From Mucor racemosus (Eukaryota; Mucoromycota; Mucoromycetes; Mucorales; Mucoraceae): a stretch of DNA of 64,000 nt. Of the stretch, positions 48,471 through 59,835 are shown one piece after another (positions within the stretch are counted from its first letter, which is position 1; each line of letters starts with the position of its first letter). The notes under the pieces were generated by a model. The model searched no databases. It was not told the origin of the DNA and saw only the letters and a list, made by a program, of their open reading frames with translations. The position numbers and the translations under genes were made by a program. The DNA lies in assembly GCA_027405735.1 (NCBI GenBank), contig JAPEHQ010000001.1:5766001-5830000 (forward strand), written 5' to 3'.

Positions 48471-50690
48471 ATTTGATATAATTGGTCACATTATGCTACC
48501 AGTTCCTGAATTTATTTTATATCTCACAAAAGACTCAAAAACAACGCGTAAAATTCACTGCATTTTCCTTGAAAACTGGGTCTCATTTTCCATCCCTGCT
48601 CTACTTTTTGTTTTCACTAAATAACACCAAGAAAAAATTATATGCCAATGTACCTGAGACGTTCAACTTTAATCCAAAAATGAGTATCCAAAAATATCCT
48701 ATTTTTTGCAGTTGGTGTTAATTTTTCAGTGCTAAGGTTTCAGATTTTTTACGCGTATTTCACTACTAAAGGATTGAAAACTTTGAGGCTTCATATCTCC
48801 AGAAAAAATTAAGCTATACTAACACGTTCTAATAATAAAACTTACTTGTTTTGAAGAGCTCTATAACTCATTTTAATATAAAAAAAATTTGAGCACTTTT
48901 ATTTTTTTTTCATTTTTTTGGCATTTTTATAGTAGATTTCAAAATATTTGTTAGAATGAGTAGTAGTTTCTTTTACTCATGTCATCCAGCTCGTTGACCT
49001 CTCTCGGAACCAGTTTAGAGATTTTTAAAATATTAATTTTTCGTGGAGATATTCTCAAAAATGTGTACAAAAAGGTACCTCCATTTCTAGCTTCCATTTT
49101 TTCCTTGTATACCCACTGCAGTAAATTACGATGTTAATTTACTAAAATAAAAAAAATATAAAAATAAAAGCAGTAGAAATACAATTATAATCAGCTAAAG
49201 TTTTTATTACAAAAGATTTCTCCAGAGTTAAAATAATTGAAAAGTATGAGGGTATTTATAGTGATTTGGAGAACTTGGATACCATCAGACTTGAATGGAT
49301 GTATATTTAGTAATCTTCCAATTTTGAGTACATTGTTATTGATTTGATATTTTAAGGGGTAAACTGTATAGAGCATTGACCATAAGGGATTGTATGTCAA
49401 GTGTGACAATATCGACCTTTTGGGAAATGGTTGTTTTTGTTTATTTCTGTTATATCTATTTTATGTAACCTTGATTTTTAAGGGGTAGTTTTTATATGCT
49501 TGAATCTTATTTATATTGATAGTGCAACTACGATATAGATGAGTAGTTGACTAAATTGATATCTTTGTTTATTATCATTATTAATTTGGATAGAATCCTG
49601 TTTTGATATATATGTCATTTGTGTAATTGATTGCGCCGTGATCAAGGGTGCTATCATCTACACGACATGTATGGTTCAAAAAGAGTATTTCATATTTTTA
49701 GCATGCGTTTGTTATTGTGTTCAATTGAAGCGTTTGTTTATTATCGTTGTTCACATTTCAAGTGGCATCATATTTTATGAGCGACACTTGAAATTTAGGT
49801 TGTTTTATTTTTATCAAGCGTTTTTAGTATGTAATTCCACTGCACCCACATCCTAAATTCTGAATCTGAAAAAAAATTGGACAAAAATATTGTTTTCTCT
49901 ACGAAAAATGCAGCTAGAAGATTCCGCAATAACTCGATCGATAAATAATGTTTTTGCGCATCATTTCAGTTTATTATATTTTAAGTATGCTTATGAAAAG
50001 GGATGTGTATCTTCAAAAAACTTTTAAAATTTCAATTGCATTTTACGCAAAATTTAATGTGAAATGTTTGTCTGAATTTTATTTAGGCGGATGCAGAATC
50101 CAAAACTGCACAAAACTTATTTAATAAGCTATTTCAACTTACTTTGTAGTTCATGAGCCATTAAGCGATTTAGTTTTTTTTGACTTTTTTCTGGTCGATT
50201 TGTCAGATCAATTTTGAAACCCAGTTACCATAGGGTTAAGCTGTAATGTAAACTATTATTTTAATTTTCTCAACGAAAAATCATTATTTTTTGCTGAAAC
50301 AAAAAATGCAGAGTAAGCTTGAGTTGTATCTATCTTGTGATGAATACTGTATAAAAAATTAATACTTTAACTTAGGTGCTAAATTTTTTACAATGTATTT
50401 TAGGTAAATCTTGGTCAACAATATTGGTCAACATTTGGCCAGTGCACTTATATTTTGGAACTAATATTTCTGTTTCCGAGATATATCAATGGCTTATAAA
50501 GTGAAGGGTGAATAAAGGTGTACATCTCCTTCGAAGATTTTACATGATTCGACTCAGTATTAAGCGAACACATTTGAGAAGCATTTAAAACCCATTTGAA
50601 GCCTCCTTTCCTACAGCCGTAGTAAAAACCGACAACAAAAACCTCATCTCGATGAATTTCAATCCTATTAACTTTCTACTTTACATGAGG
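48471..50690 (+). repeat. R repeat copy F, split by a solo LTR
   Basis: R copy lacking the first 300 bp or so. Its body continues across the insertion at 49117-49844: the sentence reading CCTTGTATACCC | CATCCTAAATTCTGAA is joined once the insertion and one CCCAC are removed. It ends near ACTTTCTACTTTACATGAG, where the G repeat begins. Confidence 0.75.
49117..49844 (-). mobile_element. solo LTR (728 bp), TSD CCCAC
   Basis: Ends TGCAGTAAATTAC and GTAATTCCACTGCA are imperfect inverted termini with TG...CA, flanked by CCCAC at 49112-49116 and 49845-49849. The minus strand holds CTATAAATACCC and then AATAAAAAC about 75 nt further, so its sense is minus. It contains a perfect 10-bp hairpin (ATTTCAAGTG / CACTTGAAAT, about 49756-49795). 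Part of it (AGTAGAAATACAATTATAATC) resembles the LTR segment at 17350 and 33140. Confidence 0.82.
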
Positions 50691-51035
50691 GTAGATACAC
50701 ATTTTGGGTTTAATGGTCTCAAAGGGCAACTTTCACTACCTACTGCATGTCGAAAAAATTAATGCCACAGTGCACCTATACTTTGTTGTGCCATTTTAAT
50801 GAACACAATTAAAAATGCAATTTTTTTATAAATAGTAATCCAGGTAAGCTGCCGCTCTACATGAGCATAATAATTATGGGTAGATATTACTGAGTCATAT
50901 CCAATATCGGCTTGCATGGATCATTGTGCATTTGGTAAATCGGAACAAAAAGTTGATTACCTGCTGTTCACAACACCCACTAAAGGCAGTAAGCTCACCA
51001 GTTCTCGCTAAATATAGATCTAAATAAGCTCTCGT
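50690..51035 (+). repeat. G repeat, adjacent to R copy F
   Basis: Shares blocks with 15340-15720: GGGCAACTTTCACTACC, ACTGCATGTCGAAAAAAT, ACCTGCTGTTCACAACACC and TAAAGGCAGTAAGCTC. Here it directly follows R. No ORF. Confidence 0.5.
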
Positions 51036-51459
51036 TTCAATTGGTAAGTACGTCTAGTGCTAATCCACAGAATTTCAAAAGGTTCAGCCTCCACGAGTTG
51101 CTGTGGAAATGGAGAAATCAAAACTCGCACTTGCTTAATAAACTATTTGTATGGGCTGTTTCAGATATTCTAAGCATGTTTATAAAATCAAATAATGGTT
51201 CGAATTTGAATTTGAAGTTGTACTTGATACGTAGTAGTGGATATACAAATAACATACCTTGATTTTATTAGTTAACAGCTGTTTTTGAAGAAGTATACCG
51301 TCATTTTCGACAAGAAACTTGTCTTCCTCTGCTTAAAAAACTTGAAGCAACTGGAAAAATGCTTATAATAATCAATGAATATTGACCCAAATGAGCTGCA
51401 ATTTTTAAAATATACTACAGATATAACATTATTTAGCACTAGATAACTTTAGTACCCCC
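51036..51459. other. target region of the chromovirus, nothing recognised
   Basis: No feature was recognised before the 5' LTR. The last five bases (51455-51459, CCCCC) are the target-site duplication. Confidence 0.5.
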
Positions 51460-51687
51460 TGTAGGTTTTTGCCTATTATTTATGTTAAATCTCATTTCAA
51501 TCCCATATTGAACCTGACATCCAAATGGAATTGAAATGGTATAAATACTTTTAGAATCCAGGACCTGATGGCTCCTGGCCTTCCTTTTTAACTTAATAAT
51601 AAAGACCCTACGTTCTCCGTGATATAATCGCTTGTAGTCTTTATTTTATTTGTATTGGAAATAATCGTTATCTACATATAACTCTCA
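51460..51687 (+). repeat. 5' LTR of chromovirus (228 bp)
   Basis: TGTAGG...CTCTCA. It has a TATAAATAC box at about 51540 and AATAAAG at about 51597, placing R between them and giving a very short U5. Confidence 0.95.
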
Positions 51688-51766
51688 TTTTTTTATATCA
51701 ACGTTCTTGAACGATAGCTCGAATATTATTAAGATAAATCCCCTGTAAATCTCGTCTATTTAAACT

Positions 51767-54700
51767 ATGTCCGAAATTTATCAAAATTCTCAAAGAAGTA
51801 ACCAATCTTCTAATGCTGAAGTAACTGGAAACAGTAACCAAAGTGAAGTTGACGGCGGTAACTCCAGAACCTCTTATGAGGATGGAAATATTACCCACTC
51901 TCCTATACAATTGATCGAGCTCGATGAACTTGAGAATATGGACCTTGACGATGGTAATATTGAATACCCTAGTCTGTCGTCTATTAAAAGTTCAGGACCT
52001 CCAAATCTTTTTATTAATCCCATGGGTAATAACCAAAACCATGAAATTCAATTTAATAATCCAACTGTGGTTGGTGGTGTTGTTACGTCCGACATCTTAA
52101 GCGGCTCTCAAAACACATCAGTTTGTAACAATCATACGGATAAGGGTAAAGCTCATGAACCATCAGGTTCAATTGCTGAAAATACTAGTGTAAGCACTTC
52201 TTTTCAAAATAACTTTACTCCCTCTGCAATGAAATCTAAATTTGCTCCTATTGCCCAAAACGATTTTGAGGATAGTGAGAAGGAGACTAGAATGATGATG
52301 GAGAACATCCATCGTCAAATTAGACAACTTCTTATGTCTGATGATCCGGATGCGGATAATAAGATACAAATTTTGAAAACTAAATCAATCACATTAAATG
52401 GGATGTTAACTGAAATCCGTAATATGGCACCTAAAGACCAATCGGTAACTACTAATCCAATGATGAATAATCATGGTCAACCCCAAGTATTAACCATGAT
52501 GGAACAGAATAAATTTAAGGTTCCCATGGATAAGATTCCTAAGTTCGATATTGAAATTTGCAACTATCCCACGCAAACATATCAAATGAGGGCTCTTGAT
52601 AAAACAACTATTGTATCGTACCGAACAGTTGAAGATTTTATTGAAGCATTCGAATCTATCTTTGTATTCTATAACACGAACATCGATAAGCATTGGGACA
52701 AAGCTTTGAAACAATCGTTCATCACCTCGATGGATACGGCACCAAGAGATTGGCTGCTCCATGAAATCAAGGTTAGCAAGTTTCGATACAAATGTTGGAA
52801 TGACATGAAAGATAAACTAATCAAAAAGTATTTGGAAACATATACTAATGATGATTACGTTGGTCAAGTGTTTCTGATGCGTCAACATCCCACGGAACCC
52901 TTAATGAATTATCTGCAACGCTATGTCATTTTGCTTACCAAGGCAAAAATGCAAGATACTCACAATAAGGCCGTCGAATGTTTCATGTCCTTGCAGGGTT
53001 ACGTTAAAACGTACCTCAAATCTAAATTACCAGAGTTACGAAGCTCTAAAAACAATGACAGGATCAGTTGTCCCGACCCTCTTCTTCCCAACGAGAATTT
53101 ACATTCTCTAATGGAATTATTGGAATCGCATACACACAGTGTCCATCGCGAATTATCAGATCGATATGCAGTTGAATCAGCAAAGCGATCTAAAGCTAGA
53201 AGTATCAATGATAAAAAACGTACTCGTCCTGAGGATGAAATTCCCAATGAGGATACTTCTTCACCTCCTAAACGAGTGGATCGTAGAGAACCTCAACGTC
53301 CATACCAACCTTTTACTGGTAACCCCACCAAATCTTTATGTGGCCACTGTAAAAAGGTTGAATACGTCCCTGGTCATCAATGTCCTGAAAGATCAGAATA
53401 TTATCGTCGTCGTGCTGAGAAAGAGAATGCACTTCCAGATAATAATAGAACAGGTACGTTCGCTGTAAGACGAAAATCTTTCATTGAACATTTATCTAAT
53501 CCAGATCATCATGAACCTTACACTATAGTAAATCAAGCTAATGTAAATATGGTTCGATCATCGAAAACAACCGCTGGTCAACTTAATCAAGCGACCTCGG
53601 ACGCCATTGAGGATACGGAAGATATGGTTAGAGCATTAGCTGATATCCTTAAAAAATACAATCCCATGTCAGACGACGATGATCTAATGGAATACGTTGA
53701 TCAGAGTTTGACTACGGAACCACTTGTCGTTCCTGGCATTTTAGAAAACAATGGTAAATACCACAAATTCTTATGTAGTATGCTACATACTACTAAGAAA
53801 AGACAAATGATTGATGACAATGATATACTAAATCAAAATCCTTACTCTCCTTTGTCACCTTTCTTATTGTTGGGAACACATAGGCAACTAGCGTTAATTG
53901 ACTCTGGTTCAGATATTTCATTATTATCTTCTGACTTATGTAATAAATACAATATCACAATCAACCCTTGCTTGAATATTCAGATAACTCTAGCAAATAA
54001 TGAACATGTACCTTTATTGGGAAAAACAGATCAGATCCTAATTAAATATAATGGACGTAATATCAAACACTCCTTTTTTGTGATGAACGAATTGGGAAAT
54101 GGAAAACAATCCCTGTTTGGTTGCGATCTCTTTTCCAAATTGGGCATATCTCTGTCAGGTGTTGCATTTAATTGGGATGATAATAAAGTTCTATATAATG
54201 ATGCCATTGTTGATGAACAATACCAGCCTAATATATCCAACGCTGGCACTGAAAGTGAACACGCTCGATTATTGAAAGCGCTTGAACCAGCGATCCAACG
54301 TAATCAAGCGATTGACATTCGTGAACATTGTCCTCACCCTTTAGCTCTAATCAAGCTAGATACTATACCCAATGAAACCAGAGCTCGTCGTCAATATAAA
54401 ATTGCTGAAAAATTGATGCCTGTGTTTGATGAAACTGTAAAAGAATGGTTAAAGAATGGTGTTATTAAACCCGCACCACCTAGTCCTTGGAACAATCCGG
54501 TGACCTTTGCTCCTAAACGAAAGGGCGATGGCACCATGTCCTGGCGAACCTGCTTGGATGTGCGTGAACTGAACAGTATCCTTTTAGAGACTAGCCTTGA
54601 CCATTATAGCATCAAATTACCATCAGATATTTTCAAGCAAGCGACTGGCGCTGCTATATATTCTTGCATTGATGTCACGACCGCGTACCTGAGACTACCC

Positions 54701-57520
54701 CTAAATGTTTCAGATCAAGTTAAAACAAGTTTCCAACATCGTAATTCTGCATATTGCTTCATTTCGTGCCCTTACGGGATTACTTTTGTCGGGAGCGCTT
54801 GGTCGCGTTTATTAGACAACATTCTCGGGGATCTTCCGTTCTGTTTGACATATATCGATGACGTTTATTGTGTAACACAAACAAACGATATGGATCTACA
54901 TGCAAAGCAGTTAAGTATCATTATTGATCGTTTAACAAAGAATAAACTCATCCTGAATATGGCTAAAGCTCACATTGGTAAAACAGCCATTGTGGTATTG
55001 GGTCAAACAATTAGCCGTCAGGGTCGCAGCATTTGCACCAAGCGTCTAACTAATATTTGCGATGTACCATATCCACAACATCCAAAAGCTCTTAAATCTT
55101 GTCTGGGTATGTTCACTTATATGCGCGATCATTGTCCAATGGCCAGTAAATTAACTTGGCGACTCGATGCTCTCCGTAATATTGGTGATTCTGTCCCTAT
55201 TCAATGGACACCCGAACTAAAACATGATTTTGATACAATCAAAGAAGTATTAGCATCCAAGCTCGTATTATCTCCTATTGATCCATCCTTACCTTTGATT
55301 GTGGCAGTTGATGCCAGTGACCACGCTTTAGGCACATGCTTATTTCAGGAGCTCAAATATACCCAAGCGAGTGGCGATCATGATGACGCTACCCCAAAAA
55401 CAATTACCAAAATCAGATATATCGCATTTCATAGTCGAAGCCTATCCAAAAGCGAACGCAATTGGCATGTGCAACGTCGTGAATTGGCTGCTATTGCCAT
55501 GGCATTAAAAGTGTACGATGACTTTCTCTTCGGACGTCATTTCATACTATATTCAGATCATCGCAGCTTGACATATCTCTTCACACAAACACCAATTAAT
55601 GAACACTTTGTTGATTACTTTGATACTCTATTAAGACACTCTTTTGAGATTCGTCACTTGAGTGGATTACAGAATGTATTACCTGATTTTTTATCACGCC
55701 TTTATCATTCTGATAATCAAGCTGATGGGGCCGATGGGAATAATAGTTCCAAAGTATACAAACAACGAAAGGGTTTTTCATTGACAAATGCAGTGAATAA
55801 AGAAACCTCGTTCAAACCTAAAAGTATTGAACATTTTACCAATAACAAATCTACAAGATTAGTAGCGTTTGCTCAAGCAACCCACAAATTTAGTGAACAA
55901 AACTATGTGATTGTACCAGAGGCTGATAGAAAAACATTATTGAAGGAAATTCATAATGAAAGTGGCCATTTTGGAGCAGACAACATTGTAAAATCAATCC
56001 GAAATCAAAATATGAATTGGTCCGGGATACTACAAGACGCAATTGATATTGTTAGTAGTTGTTCGACTTGTGCCAAATTCAATATAAAGAAAAAAGGATA
56101 CTCCCCTTCACGATCTGTTTATTGCTATCTTCCAGGAGATGGTTATGTAATGGATTTAGCGGGTCCGTTCTCATCTAATTCAAACATGTACACTTACCTA
56201 TTAATAATGGTAGATGTATGTACTCGTTTCGTAATCCTAAAACCCTTGGTTGACAAAACAGCTAAAAGTGTTGCGGTCGCAATGATCGAAGCATTTGGCA
56301 TTATCGGCCTTCCACGATTTTTTGTAGCATCAGATCATGGTGCAGAATGGGCGAATCAATTACATACGATGCTATTTCAATCTATGCAAATTGAGAAACG
56401 CTATTCGACACAATACCATCCTGAAGGCAACGGAATTTCTGAGCGATATGTGGGCATTGTAAAGAAAACTTTAGCAAAGTTGTTAAATGGAAACATTGAA
56501 GACTGGCACAACTACCTACCTATATGTGCATTGCTAATTAATAACAAAATATCAAAGAAATTACAAAGCTCACCTTTTTCATTAATGTACGCTCGTAACA
56601 TGAACGCACCTATTAATTATTATGACCCTCAAGGCAACTTGAAAAGTAAACGCTACATGTCCAATGAAGAGCTCTTGAAGCGCATTGATTACATGGGACA
56701 ATTAGTTTTTCCAGCAATTGCAGAACATCAACGGTACACTGATAAATTGCATGGTAAAATTGATCAGAAAAATGTGCAGGTTAATTTTAAAGCAGGAACT
56801 TACGTGATGCATAAAATTCTACACAAAACTAATGCGTTTGCACCATCATATGTGGGACCATATCAGGTTATTCGACAGAATGATGGGGGTGCATATATTT
56901 TACGGGACGAAGAAGGCATGTTAATGTCTCGGAACTATGTAGCTTCTGAACTAAAGGCAATCAACCAAGAAGAGATCGTTCCAAAGAGCGAATTATTTGA
57001 GGTTGAGGCAATTATTCAAGATAATGGTAATCCACAAAATCGCGAATATTTAGTGAAATGGAAAAATTATAATAAGGATCATAATTCATGGGTCAAAACT
57101 GATGACTTTACTGATACGGAATTTATTATTGATTATTGGAAAAAAGTAAAGAAAGATCATGCAGGACGACCTGTTGATGTAAAGAAAATAATTAATGATA
57201 AAAGAAAACAAGCACAAAATCACATAAAAAATGATTTCGCGCCAAGTAATATTTATCGTGAAATTGCTGAATCACCTGATTTTGCAACTGATATTCCACA
57301 GATCCAAACAAATATTATCCATAAGAAGCATTCGGGACTGAAAACCCCAACTAAAATGATCACACGACAAATGGCCCAGAGAAATTTCCAACTTAGTGAA
57401 GCAAATTCTATTGAAATCCAAGATGGTAAACGAAAATTTGGGACATTTGACTACCACCAGCTAAACAATTCAAACAAGAAATCTAAGGATGAATTGCGTA
57501 GCAAACAACAAACCTATTAG
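51767..57520 (+). CDS. Gag-Pol polyprotein of Ty3/Gypsy chromovirus
   Basis: A single frame of 1917 residues with gag and pol fused, no frameshift. Order: Asn/Ser-rich N-terminus; gag capsid-like helical region (about 285-450); variant zinc knuckle C525-x2-C528-x8-H537-x-C539; protease with DSGSD at D712; reverse transcriptase (about 890-1070) with YIDD at 1029-1032; RNase H with D1182; integrase with an HHCC zinc finger near 1390-1430 and the catalytic triad D1463, D1523, E1559 (D,D-35-E); and a C-terminal chromodomain (about 1743-1795: EYLVKWKNYNKDHNSWV). The chromodomain marks the chromovirus branch, whose integrases are steered to particular chromatin. All catalytic residues are present. 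Confidence 0.96.
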   Translation: MSEIYQNSQRSNQSSNAEVTGNSNQSEVDGGNSRTSYEDGNITHSPIQLIELDELENMDLDDGNIEYPSLSSIKSSGPPNLFINPMGNNQNHEIQFNNPTVVGGVVTSDILSGSQNTSVCNNHTDKGKAHEPSGSIAENTSVSTSFQNNFTPSAMKSKFAPIAQNDFEDSEKETRMMMENIHRQIRQLLMSDDPDADNKIQILKTKSITLNGMLTEIRNMAPKDQSVTTNPMMNNHGQPQVLTMMEQNKFKVPMDKIPKFDIEICNYPTQTYQMRALDKTTIVSYRTVEDFIEAFESIFVFYNTNIDKHWDKALKQSFITSMDTAPRDWLLHEIKVSKFRYKCWNDMKDKLIKKYLETYTNDDYVGQVFLMRQHPTEPLMNYLQRYVILLTKAKMQDTHNKAVECFMSLQGYVKTYLKSKLPELRSSKNNDRISCPDPLLPNENLHSLMELLESHTHSVHRELSDRYAVESAKRSKARSINDKKRTRPEDEIPNEDTSSPPKRVDRREPQRPYQPFTGNPTKSLCGHCKKVEYVPGHQCPERSEYYRRRAEKENALPDNNRTGTFAVRRKSFIEHLSNPDHHEPYTIVNQANVNMVRSSKTTAGQLNQATSDAIEDTEDMVRALADILKKYNPMSDDDDLMEYVDQSLTTEPLVVPGILENNGKYHKFLCSMLHTTKKRQMIDDNDILNQNPYSPLSPFLLLGTHRQLALIDSGSDISLLSSDLCNKYNITINPCLNIQITLANNEHVPLLGKTDQILIKYNGRNIKHSFFVMNELGNGKQSLFGCDLFSKLGISLSGVAFNWDDNKVLYNDAIVDEQYQPNISNAGTESEHARLLKALEPAIQRNQAIDIREHCPHPLALIKLDTIPNETRARRQYKIAEKLMPVFDETVKEWLKNGVIKPAPPSPWNNPVTFAPKRKGDGTMSWRTCLDVRELNSILLETSLDHYSIKLPSDIFKQATGAAIYSCIDVTTAYLRLPLNVSDQVKTSFQHRNSAYCFISCPYGITFVGSAWSRLLDNILGDLPFCLTYIDDVYCVTQTNDMDLHAKQLSIIIDRLTKNKLILNMAKAHIGKTAIVVLGQTISRQGRSICTKRLTNICDVPYPQHPKALKSCLGMFTYMRDHCPMASKLTWRLDALRNIGDSVPIQWTPELKHDFDTIKEVLASKLVLSPIDPSLPLIVAVDASDHALGTCLFQELKYTQASGDHDDATPKTITKIRYIAFHSRSLSKSERNWHVQRRELAAIAMALKVYDDFLFGRHFILYSDHRSLTYLFTQTPINEHFVDYFDTLLRHSFEIRHLSGLQNVLPDFLSRLYHSDNQADGADGNNSSKVYKQRKGFSLTNAVNKETSFKPKSIEHFTNNKSTRLVAFAQATHKFSEQNYVIVPEADRKTLLKEIHNESGHFGADNIVKSIRNQNMNWSGILQDAIDIVSSCSTCAKFNIKKKGYSPSRSVYCYLPGDGYVMDLAGPFSSNSNMYTYLLIMVDVCTRFVILKPLVDKTAKSVAVAMIEAFGIIGLPRFFVASDHGAEWANQLHTMLFQSMQIEKRYSTQYHPEGNGISERYVGIVKKTLAKLLNGNIEDWHNYLPICALLINNKISKKLQSSPFSLMYARNMNAPINYYDPQGNLKSKRYMSNEELLKRIDYMGQLVFPAIAEHQRYTDKLHGKIDQKNVQVNFKAGTYVMHKILHKTNAFAPSYVGPYQVIRQNDGGAYILRDEEGMLMSRNYVASELKAINQEEIVPKSELFEVEAIIQDNGNPQNREYLVKWKNYNKDHNSWVKTDDFTDTEFIIDYWKKVKKDHAGRPVDVKKIINDKRKQAQNHIKNDFAPSNIYREIAESPDFATDIPQIQTNIIHKKHSGLKTPTKMITRQMAQRNFQLSEANSIEIQDGKRKFGTFDYHQLNNSNKKSKDELRSKQQTY

Positions 57521-57555
57521 AACTAACAACTGTAGACGAGTTTGGTGGGGGAGAA

Positions 57556-57783
57556 TGTAGGTTTTTGCCTATTATTTATGTTAAATCTCATTTCAATCCC
57601 ATATTGAACCTGACATCCAAATGGAATTGAAATGGTATAAATACTTTTAGAATCCAGGACCTGATGGCTCCTGGCCTTCCTTTTTAACTTAATAATAAAG
57701 ACCCTACGTTCTCCGTGATATAATCGCTTGTAGTCTTTATTTTATTTGTATTGGAAATAATCGTTATCTACATATAACTCTCA
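57556..57783 (+). repeat. 3' LTR of chromovirus (228 bp)
   Basis: Reads the same as the 5' LTR throughout, with TG...CA ends, and is followed by the CCCCC duplication at 57784-57788. Confidence 0.95.
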
Positions 57784-58759
57784 CCCCCATGGATTTGCTA
57801 GATAAATTGTACAAATCAAGAGCACCCTTTTCCCAAATGGGGTTTGTTGCTAAATAGGCAATTTGAAATTAGAAATAGCGTCCTAAATCAGTGAAATTCA
57901 GCATATACGGAAATGAGGACACCGAATTTAATAATTAAACGTCGTGCTTATACATGACCAATGCTGTTGTGTATAGTGCAATGTGCTTTGAATTTATTTT
58001 TCAAAAAGTTTAGGTTTCAAATATTGATTTAAGTAACTGTAAGCAAATAAATATTAGAAAATGAAAAAACTTTGTTTCGTGAATAAACTGACCAACTAAT
58101 AATCTACAAAAAATAGTTCAACACATTTTATAAAAAATTATCTACTAGATAATTTTTAAATCTTCAAAAAATATGCAATAATAAAAACCATGGTTATTAG
58201 GCAAGATATCAGATTATTCTTTTTTTTTGTCTCCATATCATTTAAAATTTTTTACTTTTCCGAAACATTTCATGAGTTTGTAGCCAGTTCTAGTATTTCA
58301 TTAAGTAGATATAAATATCGTTGCCTTCGATTTGATCTGGTAATCATCAAGAAATACGTCCAACAATACAAGAATAAATAATGATATTTGATTTTAGAAT
58401 GCGGTTAAATAAAAATATCACTCTCTAATATAGAATGCTACCTATATTACAAACATTAGTCCCTTGTGTTAGCATTCGTATTCAGATAAAAGAAAAGAAT
58501 ACCAGCTTGATAGTCTGATATGCCTTATCAAACGGTAAACATATCCTTGGAATATGAAAACAAAAAGAGAGAAACAACACACATAGAAAAGGATTTTCAA
58601 GGCTTTACATTATTTAGCGCAATTACAACCCTTCTAAATGCACATTTCAGCCAATGTAAAAGCAGCATTACAGCGCATCAACCCGTAAACTAAACAAAAT
58701 AGCAATATCTCTTACCACAGAAACATACATTTTTCTACCAGAAAAACCGTCTGTTGTCA
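57784..58759. other. intergenic, nothing recognised
   Basis: Region between the chromovirus and the inner end of the right arm. No ORF with a signature and no match to the other repeats was seen. Confidence 0.4.
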
Positions 58760-59574
58760 TATCATATATTTATTAAACAATTGCAAAAGCGAGCCGGTAG
58801 AGCAACGCAGTAATTGAACATAGCAAGATTGAATGGCTAAGTCTCTTATACTATGGTATATATCTAAGTTTTAAATAAAAAAAAGCGCTTCTTTTTAACT
58901 TTCATTATATTTAACTACGTACGGTCTGAAAATTCAGACTTTGTAGCGGACATTTTCGGGGACTCCTTTTGCCCTTACCAACACTCATGATTTTGATAAA
59001 AAAACAGAAAAATCAAATTTTGATACCAAAATCAACGTTTAAATATACTACATTGTGAGAGAAAATTGTAGCTATGAGTAATACACATCTTATAATAGCT
59101 TAATATTAAATGTTAAGTAATAAAACTTGGCATTTTTTGCCCAAAAACAGTTTTTTGATTAAATAATTTTTATGTAATATTTTGCAATAAAAATATTTGT
59201 TATTTTTTATTGCGCAAATAGAGCGCTAAATTCTGTGTATGTGTATATTTTTTGTTTTTATAATTGGTAGTATAATTAACTCTAGATTTGCAAAATCAGA
59301 AAAAAAAAATTAAAAAATGTCAAAATTGATGATCTGGACAAAAATAATTTTTAAAATTAATATTCCGCTTCTAAGCCTTGTAAGTCTTAAAAATAAGAGA
59401 TTTTATAATACTTGAGAACTTTTTCAAGAATTTACGATGCTGTATCCACTTGGTTCAAGCTTATTACTGTAAACCTTTATACATGTTAATATTGTGTGGT
59501 GGTTTATTTGATGATAATATAGTCTTACTTTATAATTATTGCGCTAGAGGTGATTTACATTAAGTTTTAGTCTT

Positions 59575-59835
59575 ACCCCTCCTACCTCATAAACATAAAC
59601 ATGGCCATCAATGGAACCTATTGCCGCCTTTTTACCCTCTTTGTTCCAAGCCAATTTATTCAGGTGCTTTACCAGAACCAACTTACATATTTACAAATGA
59701 TTCCTCGGTATTTGCAATCAAATTCCATAAATTAAGTTGACTGATTCTATCTACAGTAGTATCAAATGTATTATCAGCCCGCCTTATGATAGATGTCAAT
59801 CTAAAATCAAAAAATCCCATTGTCATTGCTATAAG
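59575..59835 (-). pseudogene. dynein intermediate chain WD-repeat fragment (right-arm copy)
   Basis: On the minus strand it gives, across frame breaks, NLWNLIANTEESFV, GSGKAP, NKLAWNKEGKKAA and IGSIDGHVYVYE. This is the same pair of terminal WD repeats as at 35980-36260 but with different frameshifts and substitutions. The two copies have decayed independently. Here VYVYE keeps a Tyr that the left copy lost, so neither is derived from the other's present form. Confidence 0.6.

Larger units (their letters stand above)
51460..57783 (+). mobile_element. complete Ty3/Gypsy chromovirus retrotransposon
   Basis: A 6324-bp element: LTRs 51460-51687 and 57556-57783, target duplication CCCCC on both sides (51455-51459, 57784-57788), one uninterrupted gag-pol ORF, and a purine tract GGTGGGGGAGAA (57544-57555) right before the 3' LTR. 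By eye the two LTRs have no difference over 228 bp, so the insertion is recent and probably still competent. There is no TGG-type tRNA-primer site after the 5' LTR. Confidence 0.96.

Noticed and set aside
49117..49844. Tc1-like DNA transposon because of CAGT near the ends
   Set aside because: The flanking duplication is CCCAC, not TA, and the TG...CA ends with promoter and poly-A words fit an LTR better.
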